Source: Monoplex corrugatus
Taxonomy: Eukaryota > Mollusca > Gastropoda > Littorinimorpha > Ranellidae
Reading direction: 5' to 3'
DNA length: 64,000 bases
Assembly: GCA_030674185.1 (NCBI GenBank)
Contig: JAPXFY010000021.1
Coordinates: 74,377,169 to 74,441,168, forward strand
The translations under genes and the position numbers were made by a program. This document shows, in pieces, positions 25,464 through 36,589 of this stretch (positions are counted from its first letter, which is position 1; each line of letters opens with the position of its first letter). Under the pieces are notes generated by a model. The model had not been told where the DNA came from. It searched no databases and worked only from the letters and a program-made list of their open reading frames with translations.

Positions 25464-26310
25464 TAGCAATGCCGCATGAAAAATTGAAATTGAGTTTTGA
25501 GTTAAAAGATTTATATTGTTTTGAGGATACTGTTCTGAGTAAAAAGCAGTTTAATTTTTTCAAATCGGACCAATACTTGTTCACGAGATATTCCAATTTA
25601 AAGCGTCAAAAATTTCTTAAATTTTGATAGCATGCTTTAGAGGGACAAAGAAGAAGCGTGGGACCAGCTGTCACAGAACAAACCCATCAAATGGCATGGT
25701 ATGCTGATTTTGCTGGAAATGACATTCATTTTGTAATTGTGACAGACAGACATGATCAAATGTCATGAAATTAGATAGTTGATGTATTTATGTATGCCGA
25801 ATTGAATGAAACCATTATCATAACTCTGTATCGAGCCATTTTTGTCTTATTACAGGGAACATGTATTTGGCATGTTTTATCAGCTTTTCATTAATAATTG
25901 CCCATATTGTATTAATAAGTTAAAATAACAGACAAAAATGAAGCTAGAAACAAAACAAGGATATATAATCATTTCATGAAATAGATGTAAAATCATTTTG
26001 CTCATCTTTCAAGTGTCTTAATACTGCAAATTAAACAAAAAAGTCATGACTCACTACTTCGGGAATCTTATGAATAATATCTAATATTTCATCAGTTTCT
26101 GTACATATAAAAGGAAATCTGAGAATCAATGACTTCTGAAATCACTTCAATTATTGAAATATTAAAATTACTGCATGCTTTTATGCTGCAGTCTATCCAA
26201 AAATATCATCCGATCAAAATTATACTAAAAACTAAACACACACAAGCACACACACATACATACACACAGAGGAAAACATCACAGACAAGATTTTTGTACA
26301 TTACATTTGG
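25464..26310. mobile_element. Partial copy of the TIR element (left end only)
   Basis: Begins TAGCAATGCCGC directly after a satellite unit and follows the left 840 bp of the 48.5-kb element with scattered substitutions and small indels, ending after a CA-rich tract and an ACAGACAAGATTT segment. No matching right terminal repeat was found nearby, so it is truncated or one-ended. Confidence 0.7.
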
Positions 26311-26845
26311 GTCAGAAATTTCCAAAGGAAAGAAAAATCAGTCAACAAAGCTTTCTTCCCATGTTGAAGTAGCAGTTTACTGTTCACGCAGTTCACTTAT
26401 GACAATGTCACATCTTATGACGTTCACGATGTGTGAAATATTCTTCACTCTCTGCACAGAGTCAGATGACTGGCCACTGGCATGCTTGAAGATCTGATCA
26501 GAAATTCTGCTGATGGACTTCCTCTAAAGGATTTCTGTGCTGAGAAAGCTGCCACCAAATGGACTACTTTTTCTCACTGGCCAATGAAGCTCCAATACAC
26601 CGATAAGGTCAGACAGCCTAGACCCAATTTATAAAGATGAAGACGTAAACTGAACAGGTTGTGCCCGAGACCAAGACTTGACTTGTTTAGTTTGGTCATT
26701 TTTCCTTTCTCATCACAAATTATCTCGTGGCTTGTTTAGTTTTTTCTTTTTCTTTTTTTAATTTTCATCAAAATTCTCTTTGGTTTTCTATTACACTATA
26801 CTTATACTTCTACGTTCACTGGAAAATAAAATGTGCAGTTATCCA
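26311..26845. other. Unique sequence
   Basis: Between the partial TIR element and the 35-bp satellite. There are no convincing open frames. Confidence 0.45.
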
Positions 26846-29800
26846 TTGCTGTCCTCATTTTTCCCCTGTAAAAATCAATCCACTGTCTTCATTTTCCCCT
26901 GTAAAAATCAATCCACTGTCTTCATTTTACCCTGTAAAAATCAATCCACTGTCTTCATTTTACCCTGTAAAAATCAATCCACTGTCTTCAGTTTTACCCT
27001 GTAAAAATCAATCTACTGTCTTCATTTTCCCCTGTAAAAATCAATCCACTGTCTTCAGTTTTACCCTGTAAAAATCAATCCACTGTCTTCAGTTTTACCC
27101 TGTAAAAATCAATCTACTGTCTTCATTTTCCCCTGTAAAAATCAATCCACTGTCTTCAGTTTTACCCTGTAAAAATCAATCTACTGTCTTCATTTTACCC
27201 TGTAAAAATCAATCCACTGTCTTCAGTTTTTCCCTGTAAAAATCAATTCACTGTCTTCATTTTACCCTGTAAAAATCAATCACTGTCTTCATTACCCTGT
27301 AAAAATCAATCCACTGTCTTCATTTTCCCCTGTAAAAATCAATCCACTGTCTTCAGTTTTACCTGTAAAAATCAATCTACTGTCTTCATTTTTACCTTGT
27401 AAAAATCAATCACTGTCTTCAGTTTTCCCCTGTAAAAATCAATCACTGTCTTCAGTTTTACCCTGTAAAAATCAATCCACTGTCTCAGTTTACCCTGTAA
27501 AAATCAATCCACTGTCTTCAGTTTTACCCTGTAAAAATCAATCACTGTCTTCATTTTACCCTGTAAAAATCAATCTACTGTCTTCAGTTTTACCCTGTAA
27601 AAATCAATCCACTGTCTTCATTTTACCCTGTAAAAATCAATCTACTGTCTTCAGTTTTACCCTGTAAAAATCAATCACTGTCTTCATTTTACCCTGTAAA
27701 AATCAATCCACTGTCTTCAGTTTTACCCTGTAAAAATCAATCCACTGTCTTCAGTTTTACCCTGTAAAAATCAATTTCTGTCTTCATTTTACCTGTAAAA
27801 ATCAATCACTGTCTTCAGTTTTACCCTGTAAAAATCAATCACTGTCTTCAGTTTTACCCTGTAAAAATCAATCCTACTGTCTTCAGTTTTACCCTGTAAA
27901 AATCAATCTACTGTCTTCAGTTTTTACCCTGTAAAAATCAATCTACTGTCTTCAGTTTTACCCTGTAAAAATTAATCCACTGTCTTCATTTACCCTGTAA
28001 AAATCAATCCACTTCCGTACTTATTCATTCTGTCATTAGTCCTGTAAATCATACTGTCTCATTTTACCTGTAAAAATCAATCCACTGTCTTCATTTTCCC
28101 TGTAAAAATCAATCCTGTCTTCAGTTTTACCCTGTAAAAATCAATCACGTCTTTTACCCTGTAAAAATCAATCCACTGTCTTAGTTTTCCCTGTAAAAAT
28201 CATCGTCTATTTCCCAAAAATCAATCCACTGTCTTCAGTTTCCTGTAAAAATCAACGTTCAGTTTTACCCTGTAAAATAACTTCTTCATTTTCCCTGTAA
28301 AATAACTTTTCATTTACCTTAAAACATTCTTCCTGTATTACTTTCATTTCCTGTAAATACTTATCATTCCTGTAATTTCTGTAATTTCCCTGTATCATTA
28401 CCTCATTCCTGTCTTTTTACCCTGTAAAATCACTGTCTCATTACCCTGTAAAATCATCTGTCTTCATTTACCCTGTAAAAATCATCTAGTTTTACCCTGT
28501 AAAAATCAATCTGTCTTCATTTCCCTGTAAAATCAATCTTCTTTCCTTAATACCTAATCAGTTTTACCTGTAAAAATTAATCCCTGTCTTCATTTCCTGT
28601 AAAATCAATCTGTCTCAGTTTTACCCTGTAAAAATCAATCTTGTCTTCAGTTTTACCCTGTAAAAATCTACTGTCTTCAGTTTTACCCTGTAAAAATCAA
28701 TCCACTGTCTTCAGTTTACCCTGTAAAAATCAATCTACTGTCTTCAGTTTACCCTGTAAAAATCAATCTACTGTCTTCAGTTTTACCCTGTAAAAATCAA
28801 TCTACTGTCTTCAGTTTTACCCTGTAAAAATCAATTGCTGTCTTCAGTTTTACCCTGTAAAAATCAATCCACTGTCTTCAGTTTTACCCTGTAAAAATCA
28901 ATTTGCTGTCTTCAGTTTTACCCTGTAAAAATCAATTTGCTGTCTTCAGTTTTACCCTGTAAAAATCAATTTGCTGTCTTCAGTTTTACCCTGTAAAAAT
29001 CAATCTCACTGTCTTCAGTTTTACCCTGTAAAAATCAATCCACTGTCTTCATTTTCCCCTGTAAAAATCAATCTACTGTCTTCATTTTACCCTGTAAAAA
29101 TCAATCCGCGTCTTCAGTTTTACCCTGTAAAAATCAATCCACTGTCTTCAGTTTTACCCTGTAAAAATCAATCTACTGTCTTCATTTTCCCCCTGTAAAA
29201 ATCAATCCGTTGTCCTCATTTTCCCCTGTAAAAATCAATTTGCTGTCTTCAGTTTTCCCCTGTAAAAATCAATTTGCTGTCTTCAGTTTTCCCCTGTAAA
29301 AATCAATCCGCTGTCCTCATTTTCCCCCTGTAAAAATCAATTTGCTGTCTTCAGTTTTCCCCTGTAAAAATCAATCCGCTGTCCTCATTTTCCCCCTGTA
29401 AAAATCAATTTGCTGTCTTCAGTTTTCCCCTGTAAAAATCAATCCGCTGTCCTCATTTTCCCCTGTAAAAATCAATTTGCTGTCCTCATTTTCCCCTGTA
29501 AAAACCAATTTGCTGTCCTCATTTTCCCCCTGTAAAAATCAATCCGCTGTCCTCATTTTCCCCCTGTAAAAATCAATCCGCTGTCCTCATTTTCCCCCTG
29601 TAAAAATCAATTTGCTGTCTTCAGTTTTCCCCTGTAAAAATCAATCCGCTGTCCTCATTTTCCCCCTGTAAAAATCAATCCGCTGTCCTCATTTTCCCCC
29701 TGTAAAAATCAATCCGCTGTCCTCATTTTCCCCCTGTAAAAATCAATCCGCTGTCCTCATTTTCCCCCTGTAAAAATCAATCCGCTGTCCTCATTTTCCC

Positions 29801-29994
29801 CCTGTAAAAACCAATTTGCTGTCCTCATTTTTCCCTGATGTCCTCATTTTTTATCTATAAAAATCAATCTGCTGTCCTCGTTTTCCCCCTATAAATATCA
29901 ATTTGCTGTCCTCGTTTTCCCCCTATAAAAATCAATCTGCTGTCCTCGTTTTCCCCCTATAAATATCAATTTGCTGTCCTCATTTCCCCCCTAT
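26846..29994. repeat. 35-bp minisatellite with distinct domains
   Basis: About 85 units of CCCTGTAAAAATCAATCCAC plus TGTCTTCAGTTTTA. From 26.85 to 29.2 kb the CTGTCTTCA type dominates; from 29.2 to 29.82 kb the CCGCTGTCCTCATTTTCCCC type; from 29.85 to 29.99 kb a CCCCCTATAAA type. Between about 28.01 and 28.56 kb the units are badly eroded by small deletions. Confidence 0.93.
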
Positions 29995-30637
29995 AAAAAT
30001 CAGTCCGCTGTCCTCATTTTCCATCTATACAAGTAAAATCTCATAGCAGCACTTTGCTGTTATGTGGCTTGACTTGCATTTTCACAGATAACTGGCCAGT
30101 AAACATTTTCAATTAACAGCAAAACGTGACTTTCAGGGCTAGGGAGGCCATTTTCTTTTTTCCCCCAGCGATCATACTGAAATATTTTTTGCGTACTACC
30201 ACACACACACACACACACAAAAAAACCCATACAAAATAGGCAAAAATTGAACGGCTACACAGGTTGCGTTTTAAAGCGTGCAGTCCATGTGTACATGACT
30301 ACAGCATTATTCCATGTATAAATGGCTACAGTTTTACTTCTGACAATCATATTCCGCAAAAGCAGTTAAAACCAATTAAAAATTCATGAACTTGTATCAG
30401 CAGCCAAGCACCATCACAACACAAACAGATGCGTGAAGTGTCCGCATCCTGGTGCCGCCAAAACTCCATTCAGTTAAAGCGCACACAAAAACCCACAGCA
30501 ACATAGGACTTGTCCCCCCAAAATTCAAAGTTAAACAAGTACAGCACCAAATTCCACCGATAAATCCGATGTAACCAGGGAGAAAACAGTGAAGTGATGG
30601 TGGCATAGGACAGACAGACCTGATCCACTAGTAGTAG
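29995..30637 (-). other. Non-repetitive stretch downstream of cyclin B3; possible 3' untranslated region
   Basis: About 640 bp between the candidate stop codon and the 35-bp satellite. It contains a short CA run near 30200 and no convincing open frame. I saw no AATAAA or ATTAAA on the minus strand, so the transcript end is unresolved. Confidence 0.3.
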
Positions 30638-30665
30638 CTATGTTCTGTTGTATTCAAAGAAAAGT
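30638..30665 (-). CDS. CCNB3: Candidate last coding exon of cyclin B3
   Basis: A proposed short terminal exon. A good polypyrimidine tract and TGTAG acceptor lie just above 30665. In the required phase the exon completes a Gln codon, then reads LFFEYNRT and a TAG stop at 30638-30640. Cyclin B3 proteins usually continue after KYKH with a hydrophobic residue and FFE, so LFFE fits, but the usual AK-I-P tail is missing. The implied intron is only 189 nt. An alternative with a similar CFFE motif can be drawn near 10.77 kb but would need a 20-kb intron. I found no clear AATAAA in the next 600 bp. Confidence 0.4.
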
Positions 30666-30728
30666 CTACAGAAAAACAATCAGACAAGACAACAACAGAC
30701 TATTTCAATGGCCACTGTTACATTTTCA

Positions 30729-30890
30729 GTTTCACACAGTGGCATATATCAACAAACCGAGAGGTGTACTTACTGGTGTTTGTATTTATCCCGGATGGTG
30801 GTGAGGTTGGTTTCACACAGTGGCATATATCAACAAACCGAGAGGTGTACTTACTGGTGTTTGTATTTATCCCGGGTGGTGGTGAGGTTG
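30729..30890. repeat. 81-bp direct duplication spanning an exon end and its splice donor
   Basis: Two nearly identical 81-bp copies, 30729-30809 and 30810-30890, differing at one position in the GGRTGGTGG segment. On the minus strand each copy carries 37 nt of coding exon end, the GTAAGT donor and 44 nt of intron. The gene therefore has two identical-looking 5' splice sites 81 nt apart. Using the distal one would read CAG TAA, an immediate stop. Confidence 0.9.
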
Positions 30891-30984
30891 GTGTATCGCT
30901 CAGAAGAAAACGCGTTGTTCATATCCAAGATGAGAGGTTTCAAATTGGTCAGCGTGTATCTGTGTAGTACTCCAGGGTGGGAGT
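30855..30984 (-). CDS. CCNB3: Cyclin B3 exon with apparent 1-nt deletion, C-terminal fold
   Basis: A 130-nt exon with a TTTGCAG acceptor and a CCA/GTAAGT consensus donor. It starts TPTLEYYT, the universal motif of the cyclin C-terminal fold, but that frame hits TGA after four more codons. The expected continuation LTNLKPLILDMN is in the next frame, so one base appears to be missing near 30960-30961. With it, the exon would be 131 nt and leave in phase 2. It ends TNLTTTRDKYKH. The last 37 nt and the donor are duplicated 81 bp downstream. The lesion may be an assembly error in a hard-to-sequence locus or a real inactivating mutation. Confidence 0.85.
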
Positions 30985-31021
30985 CTGCAAACAAAGTATG
31001 TTTTGGGAACTCTTCACATCT

Positions 31022-34000
31022 TTTAAGTTACCTGGGCTATAACTGCATTGTTAATTCTATTACTTGGGCTATAACAACACTTAATTCTATCATTTGGGCT
31101 ATATGTATAATTGCACTGTTAATTCTATTACTTGGGCTATAACAACACTTAATTCTATCATTTGGGCTATATGTATAATTGCACTGTTAATTCTATACTT
31201 GGGCTATAACAACACTGTTACTTTTATCACTTGGGCTATGACAACACTTAATTCGTAACAGTTAATTCTATCACCTGGGCTATAACTGCACTGTTAATTC
31301 TATCACTTGGGCTATAACAACACTTCTATCACTTGGGCTATAACACTTCTATCACTTAGGCTATAACACTGTTACTTCTATCACTTAGGCTATAACACTG
31401 TTACTTCTATCACTTAGGCTATAACACTATTACTTCTATCATTTGGGCTATAACACTTCTATCACTTGGGCTTAACAACACTGTTACTTCTATCATTTGG
31501 GCTATAACACTTCTATCACTTGGGCTTAACAACACTGTTACTTCTATCATTTGGGCTATAACACTTCTATCACTTGGGCTTAACAACACTGTTACTTCTA
31601 TCATTTGGGCTATAACACTTCTATCACTTGGGCTTAACAACACTGTTACTTCTATCATTTGGGCTATAACACTTCTATCACTTGGGCTTAACAACACTGT
31701 TACTTCTATCACTTGGGCTATAACACTTCTATCACTTGGGCTTAACAACACTGTTACTTCTATCACTTGGGCTATAACACTTCTATCACTTGGGCTTAAC
31801 AACACTGTTACTTCTATCATTTGGGCTATAACACTTCTATCACTTGGGCTATAACACTTCTATCACTTGGGCTTAACAACACTTACTTCTATCACTTGGA
31901 CTATAACACATACTTTATTCTATCACTTGGGCTATAACACTTCTATCACTTGGGCTATAACACTTCTATCACTTGGGCTATAACACTTCTATCACTTGGG
32001 CTAACAACACTTCTATCACTTGGGCTAAAACACACTGTGTTACTTCTATCACTTGGGCTATAACATTCTTCTATCACTTGGGCTATAACCACTGTTACTT
32101 CTATCACTTGGGCTATAAACACTGTTACTTCTATCACTTGGGCTATAACACTTCTATCACTTGGGCTTAATAACACTGTTACTTCTATCACTTGGGCTAT
32201 AACACTTCTATCACTTGGGCTATAACAACTGTACTTCTATCACTTGGGCTATAACAACACTGTTACTTCTATCACTTGGGCTATAACACTTCTATCACTT
32301 GGGCTATAACAACACTGTTACTTCTATCACTTGGGCTATAACAACACTTACTTCTATCACTTGGGCTATAAACACTTCTATCACTTGGGCTATAACACAC
32401 ACTTGTTACTATCTATCACTTGGGCTATAACAACACTTCTATCACTATACTGGCTATAACAACACTTCTATCACTTGGGCTATAACACTTCTATCACTTG
32501 GGCTATAACACACTTACTTCTATCACTTGGCTATAAACACTTCTATCACTTGGGCTATAACAAACTTTAAATCTATCACTGGGCTATAACAACTATGTTA
32601 CATTCTATCACTTGGGCTTATAACAACATTTTACTCTATCACCTGGGCTATAACAACATTGTTACTTCTATCACCTGGGCTATAACAACACTGTTACTTC
32701 TATCACTGGGCTATAACAACACTGTTACTTTATCACCTGGGTTATAACAACATTGTTACTTCTATCACCTGGGTTATAACAACATTGTTACTTCTATCAC
32801 CTGGGCTATAACAACATTGTTACTTCTATCAACCTGGGCTATAACAACATGTTACTTCTATCACCTGGGTATAACAACATTGTTACTTCTATCACTTGGG
32901 CTATAACAACATTGTTACTTCTATCACCTGGGCTATAACAACATTGTTACTTCTATCACCTGGGCTATAACAACACTGTTACTTCTATCACCTGGGCTAT
33001 AACAACACTGTTACTTCTATCACTTGGGCTATAACAACACTGTTACTTCTATCACTTGGGCTATAACAACACTGTTACTTCTATCACTTGGGCTATAACA
33101 ACACTGTTACTTCTATCACTTGGGCTATAACAACACTGTTACTTCTATCACTTGGGCTATAACAACACTGTTACTTCTATCACTGGGCTATAACAACACT
33201 GTTACTTCTATCACTGGGCTATAACAACACTGTTACTTCTATCACTGGGTCTATAACAACACTGTTATTATACACCTTGGGCTATAACAACACTGTTACT
33301 TCTATCACTGGGCTTAACAACACATGTTTACTTCTATCACTTGGGCTATAACAACACTGTTACTTCTATCACTTGGGCTATAACAACACTGTTACTTCTA
33401 TCACTTGGGCTATAACAACATGTTACTTCTATCACCTGGGCTATAACAACACTGTTACTTCTATCACTTGGGCTATAACAACATGTTACTTCTATCACTG
33501 GGTTATAACAACACTGTTACTTCTATCACTTGGGCTATAACAACATTGTTACTTCTATCACCTGGGTTATAACAACACTGTTACTTCTATCACCTGGGCT
33601 ATAACAACATGTTACTTCTATCACTTGGGCTATAACAACACTGTTACTTCTATCACTGGGCTATAACAACATGTTACTTCTATCACTTGGGCTATAACAA
33701 CACTGTTACTTCTATCACCTGGGCTATAACAACATGTTACTTCTATCACTTGGGCTATAACAACATGTTACTTCTATCACTGGGTTATAACAACATTGTT
33801 ACTTCTATCACTTGGGCTATAACAACACTGTTACTTCTATCACCTGGGCTATAACAACATGTTACTTCTATCACTTGGGCTATAACAACATTGTTACTTC
33901 TATCACTGGGCTATAACAACATTGTTACTTCTATCACTTGGGCTATAACAACATTGTTACTTCTATCACCTGGGTTATAACAACACTGTTACTTCTATCA

Positions 34001-34660
34001 CCTGGGCTATAACAACAATGTTACTTCTATCACTTGGGCTATAACAACACTGTTACTTCTATCACCTTGGGCTATAACAACTTGTTACTTCTATCACTTG
34101 GGCTATAACAACACTGTTATTCTATCACTGGGCTATAACAACATTGTTACTTCTATCACCTGGGCTATAACAACACTGTTACTTCTATCACTTGGGCTAT
34201 AACAACATTGTTACTTCTATCACTGGGCTATAACAACACATGTTACTTCTATCACCTGGGCTATAACAACATTGTTACTTCTATCACCTGGGCTTATAAC
34301 AACATGTTACTTCTATCACCTGGGTTAATAAAACACTGTTACTTCTATCACTTGGGCTATAAAGTTACTTCTATCACCTGGGCTTATAACAACACTGTTA
34401 CTTCTATCACTTGGGCTATAACAACACTGTTACTTCTATCACTTGGGCTATAACAACACTGTTACTTCTATCACCTTGGGCTATAACAACATGTTACTTC
34501 TATCACTTGGGCTATAACAACACTGTTACTTCTATCACTTGGGCTATAACAACAATGTTACTTCTATCACTGGGCTATAACAACACTGTTTAATTCTATC
34601 ACTTGGGCTATAACAACACTGTTACTTCTATCACTTGGGCTATAACTAGCACTGTGAATT
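31022..34660. repeat. 31-32-bp minisatellite in the cyclin B3 intron
   Basis: About 115 units of CACTTGGGCTATAACAACAC plus TGTTACTTCTAT, with short 22-bp forms (CACTTGGGCTATAACACTTC). At 31439-31820 a 54-bp dimer of one short and one long unit repeats seven times. It fills most of the intron between the exons at 35404 and 30984. Confidence 0.95.
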
Positions 34661-34839
34661 CTATTGGTGTCAACAATGAAAGTCAAGTGAATAAGGAGTC
34701 ATTACCTGTGGATCTGAGTGGTGACACTGAGTCAGTAATGTAAGTATGTATAGACACTGGGAATATTCCTGTCTTCATTGGGTTTTGGTTACAAAATGTA
34801 TCATTTTCATGCTTCATGTTATAAATGTTGCCTGAGAAC

Positions 34840-35400
34840 ATGTTACATTGTGTGTCTTGTAAAACACCAGCAAGTGGTTCACCCCTGTGTACATGTTACA
34901 TTGTGTGTCTTGTAAAACACCAGCAAGTGGTTCACCCCTTGTACATGTTACACTGTGTCTTGTAAAACACCAGCAAGTGGTTCACCCCTGTGTACATGTT
35001 ACACTGTGTGTCTTGTAAAACACCAGCAAGTGGTTCACCCCTGTGTACATGTTACACTGTGTCTTGTAAAACACTAGCAAGTGGTTCACCCCTGTGTACA
35101 TGTTACATTGTGTGTCTTGTAAACCACCAGCAAGTGGATCACCCCTATGTACATGTTACACTGTGTGTCTTGTAAAACACCAGCAAGTGGTTCACCCCTG
35201 TGTACATGTTACACCGTGTCTTGTAAAACACCAGCAAGTGGATCACCCCTGTGTACATGTTACACTGTGTCTTGTAAAACACCAGCAAGTGGTTCACCCC
35301 TGTGTACATGTTACACCGTGTCTTGTAAACCACCAGCAAGTGGATCACCCCTGTGTACATGTTACACTGTGTCTTGTAAAACACCAGCAAGTGGATCACA
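34840..35400. repeat. 51-53-bp minisatellite abutting a cyclin B3 splice donor
   Basis: About ten copies of a unit containing GTACATGTTACACTGTGTC and CACCAGCAAGTGG. The last copy runs to within about four bases of the exon at 35404. Unit length varies by a 2-bp TG in the GTGTGTC segment. It reads open in several frames on both strands, which is an array effect. Confidence 0.9.
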
Positions 35401-35403
35401 TAC

Positions 35404-35553
35404 CCATCCTTCCTCACTGCACATCTTCCTGGCAATGTACAGACAGGCGGCAGCCAGCATGCTCTCCCGATGAAAGACAAACTTGTATTCCATCAGACTC
35501 AGCTCTAGCATGAAGCGTGCCACGTACAATGTCTTCACCTCCGACTTCCCACA
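35404..35553 (-). CDS. CCNB3: Cyclin B3 exon, core of the C-terminal cyclin fold
   Basis: A 150-nt, 50-codon exon in phase 0/0, with a TTTCAG acceptor and a TGG/GTATGT donor. It encodes VKTLYVARFMLELSLMEYKF and then SMLAAACLYIARKM, the conserved helices of the cyclin C-terminal domain (the L-A-x-x-x-x-E-L-S-L-M-x-Y and AAA-x-x-L-A motifs). It ends in EEGW, which joins to TPTLEYY in the next exon. The intron beyond its donor becomes a 51-53-bp minisatellite almost at once. A perfect 38-bp hairpin lies about 130 bp upstream of its acceptor. Confidence 0.93.
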
Positions 35554-35629
35554 CTGAAATACAGAAATACATTATATTTTATATTTATATTCAGACTGCA
35601 CTCTTATCAGCAACTTATTGTGCTTAACC

Positions 35630-35815
35630 CTTTGACCCCCGCACCCTGTCCACCAGCATCCTGTGTTGCCAGCCATGCTAGCAAAGCAAAAACTGAACCC
35701 TTTGATTCTCTCACCCTATCCACCAGCCTGCAGGAAGCTAGTGGATAGGGTGAGAGAATCAAAGGGTTCAGTTTTTGCAGTTGGTGGATAGGGTGTGGGA
35801 GTGAAAGGGTTAAAC
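35630..35815. repeat. Foldback (hairpin) element with perfect 38-bp arms
   Basis: Arms 35686-35723 and 35741-35778 are perfect reverse complements with a 17-nt spacer. The arms contain the motif ACCCTATCCAC, and flanking partial copies carry the TTAACCCTTTGA-type end. It lies in the cyclin B3 intron about 130 bp upstream of the acceptor at 35554. Related sequence occurs at 17.56 kb and 21.83 kb and makes up the unit of the 43-bp array at 11.2-12.1 kb. This fits a small foldback-type non-autonomous transposon. Confidence 0.75.
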
Positions 35816-36059
35816 ACAAATACGTGTACAAAATATATTAACCCATTTCAACCAACACCCACCTTATCATGCCTGTGGGAAAAGTCGTCTGGAAATGATA
35901 CGTATCTGACTTTGATTTCATCTCGTTAGGAGTAGGCTGGTCACGCAACGTGATAGGCATCAAAAACATCCACATATACAGTAGTATACAGTATGTCAAT
36001 CATACATATTCCATAAGTGACTCACGTTCATCACATGTCCATATGTTATGTTCACTACA
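35816..36059. other. Short unique spacer
   Basis: Intron DNA between the hairpin element and the 35-bp array, with nothing recognisable. Confidence 0.4.
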
Positions 36060-36500
36060 CATCATCCACATCAGATTTATCACATTCAGTATACACATCC
36101 ACATCAGATTTATCACATTCTATATACACATCATCCACATCAGATTTATCACATTCTATACACACATCATCCACATCAGATTTATCACATTCTATACACA
36201 CATCATCCACATCAGATTTATCACATTCAGTATACACATCATCCACACAATATCACATTCTATATACACATATCAATCATTTCACATTCTATATACACAT
36301 CATCCACATCAGATTTATCACATTCTATATACACATCATCCACATCAGATTTATCACATTCTATATACACATCATCCACATCAGATTTATCACATTCAGT
36401 ATACACACCATCCACATCAGATAATTTAATCACATTCTATATACACATCATCCACAAAATTTATCACATTCAGTATACACATCATCCACATCAGATTTAT
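36060..36500. repeat. 35-bp minisatellite
   Basis: About 12 units with ATCATCCACATCAGATTTAT and CACATTCTATATACAC. Frames across it on both strands are shadows. Confidence 0.9.
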
Positions 36501-36589
36501 TTCATATACACAACAGTCCTCCATTATGACACCGGAAAAATCCCCAAGATAAAAGTCAAAATCAATTTTCATTGCTGTTCCAAAGAAAA

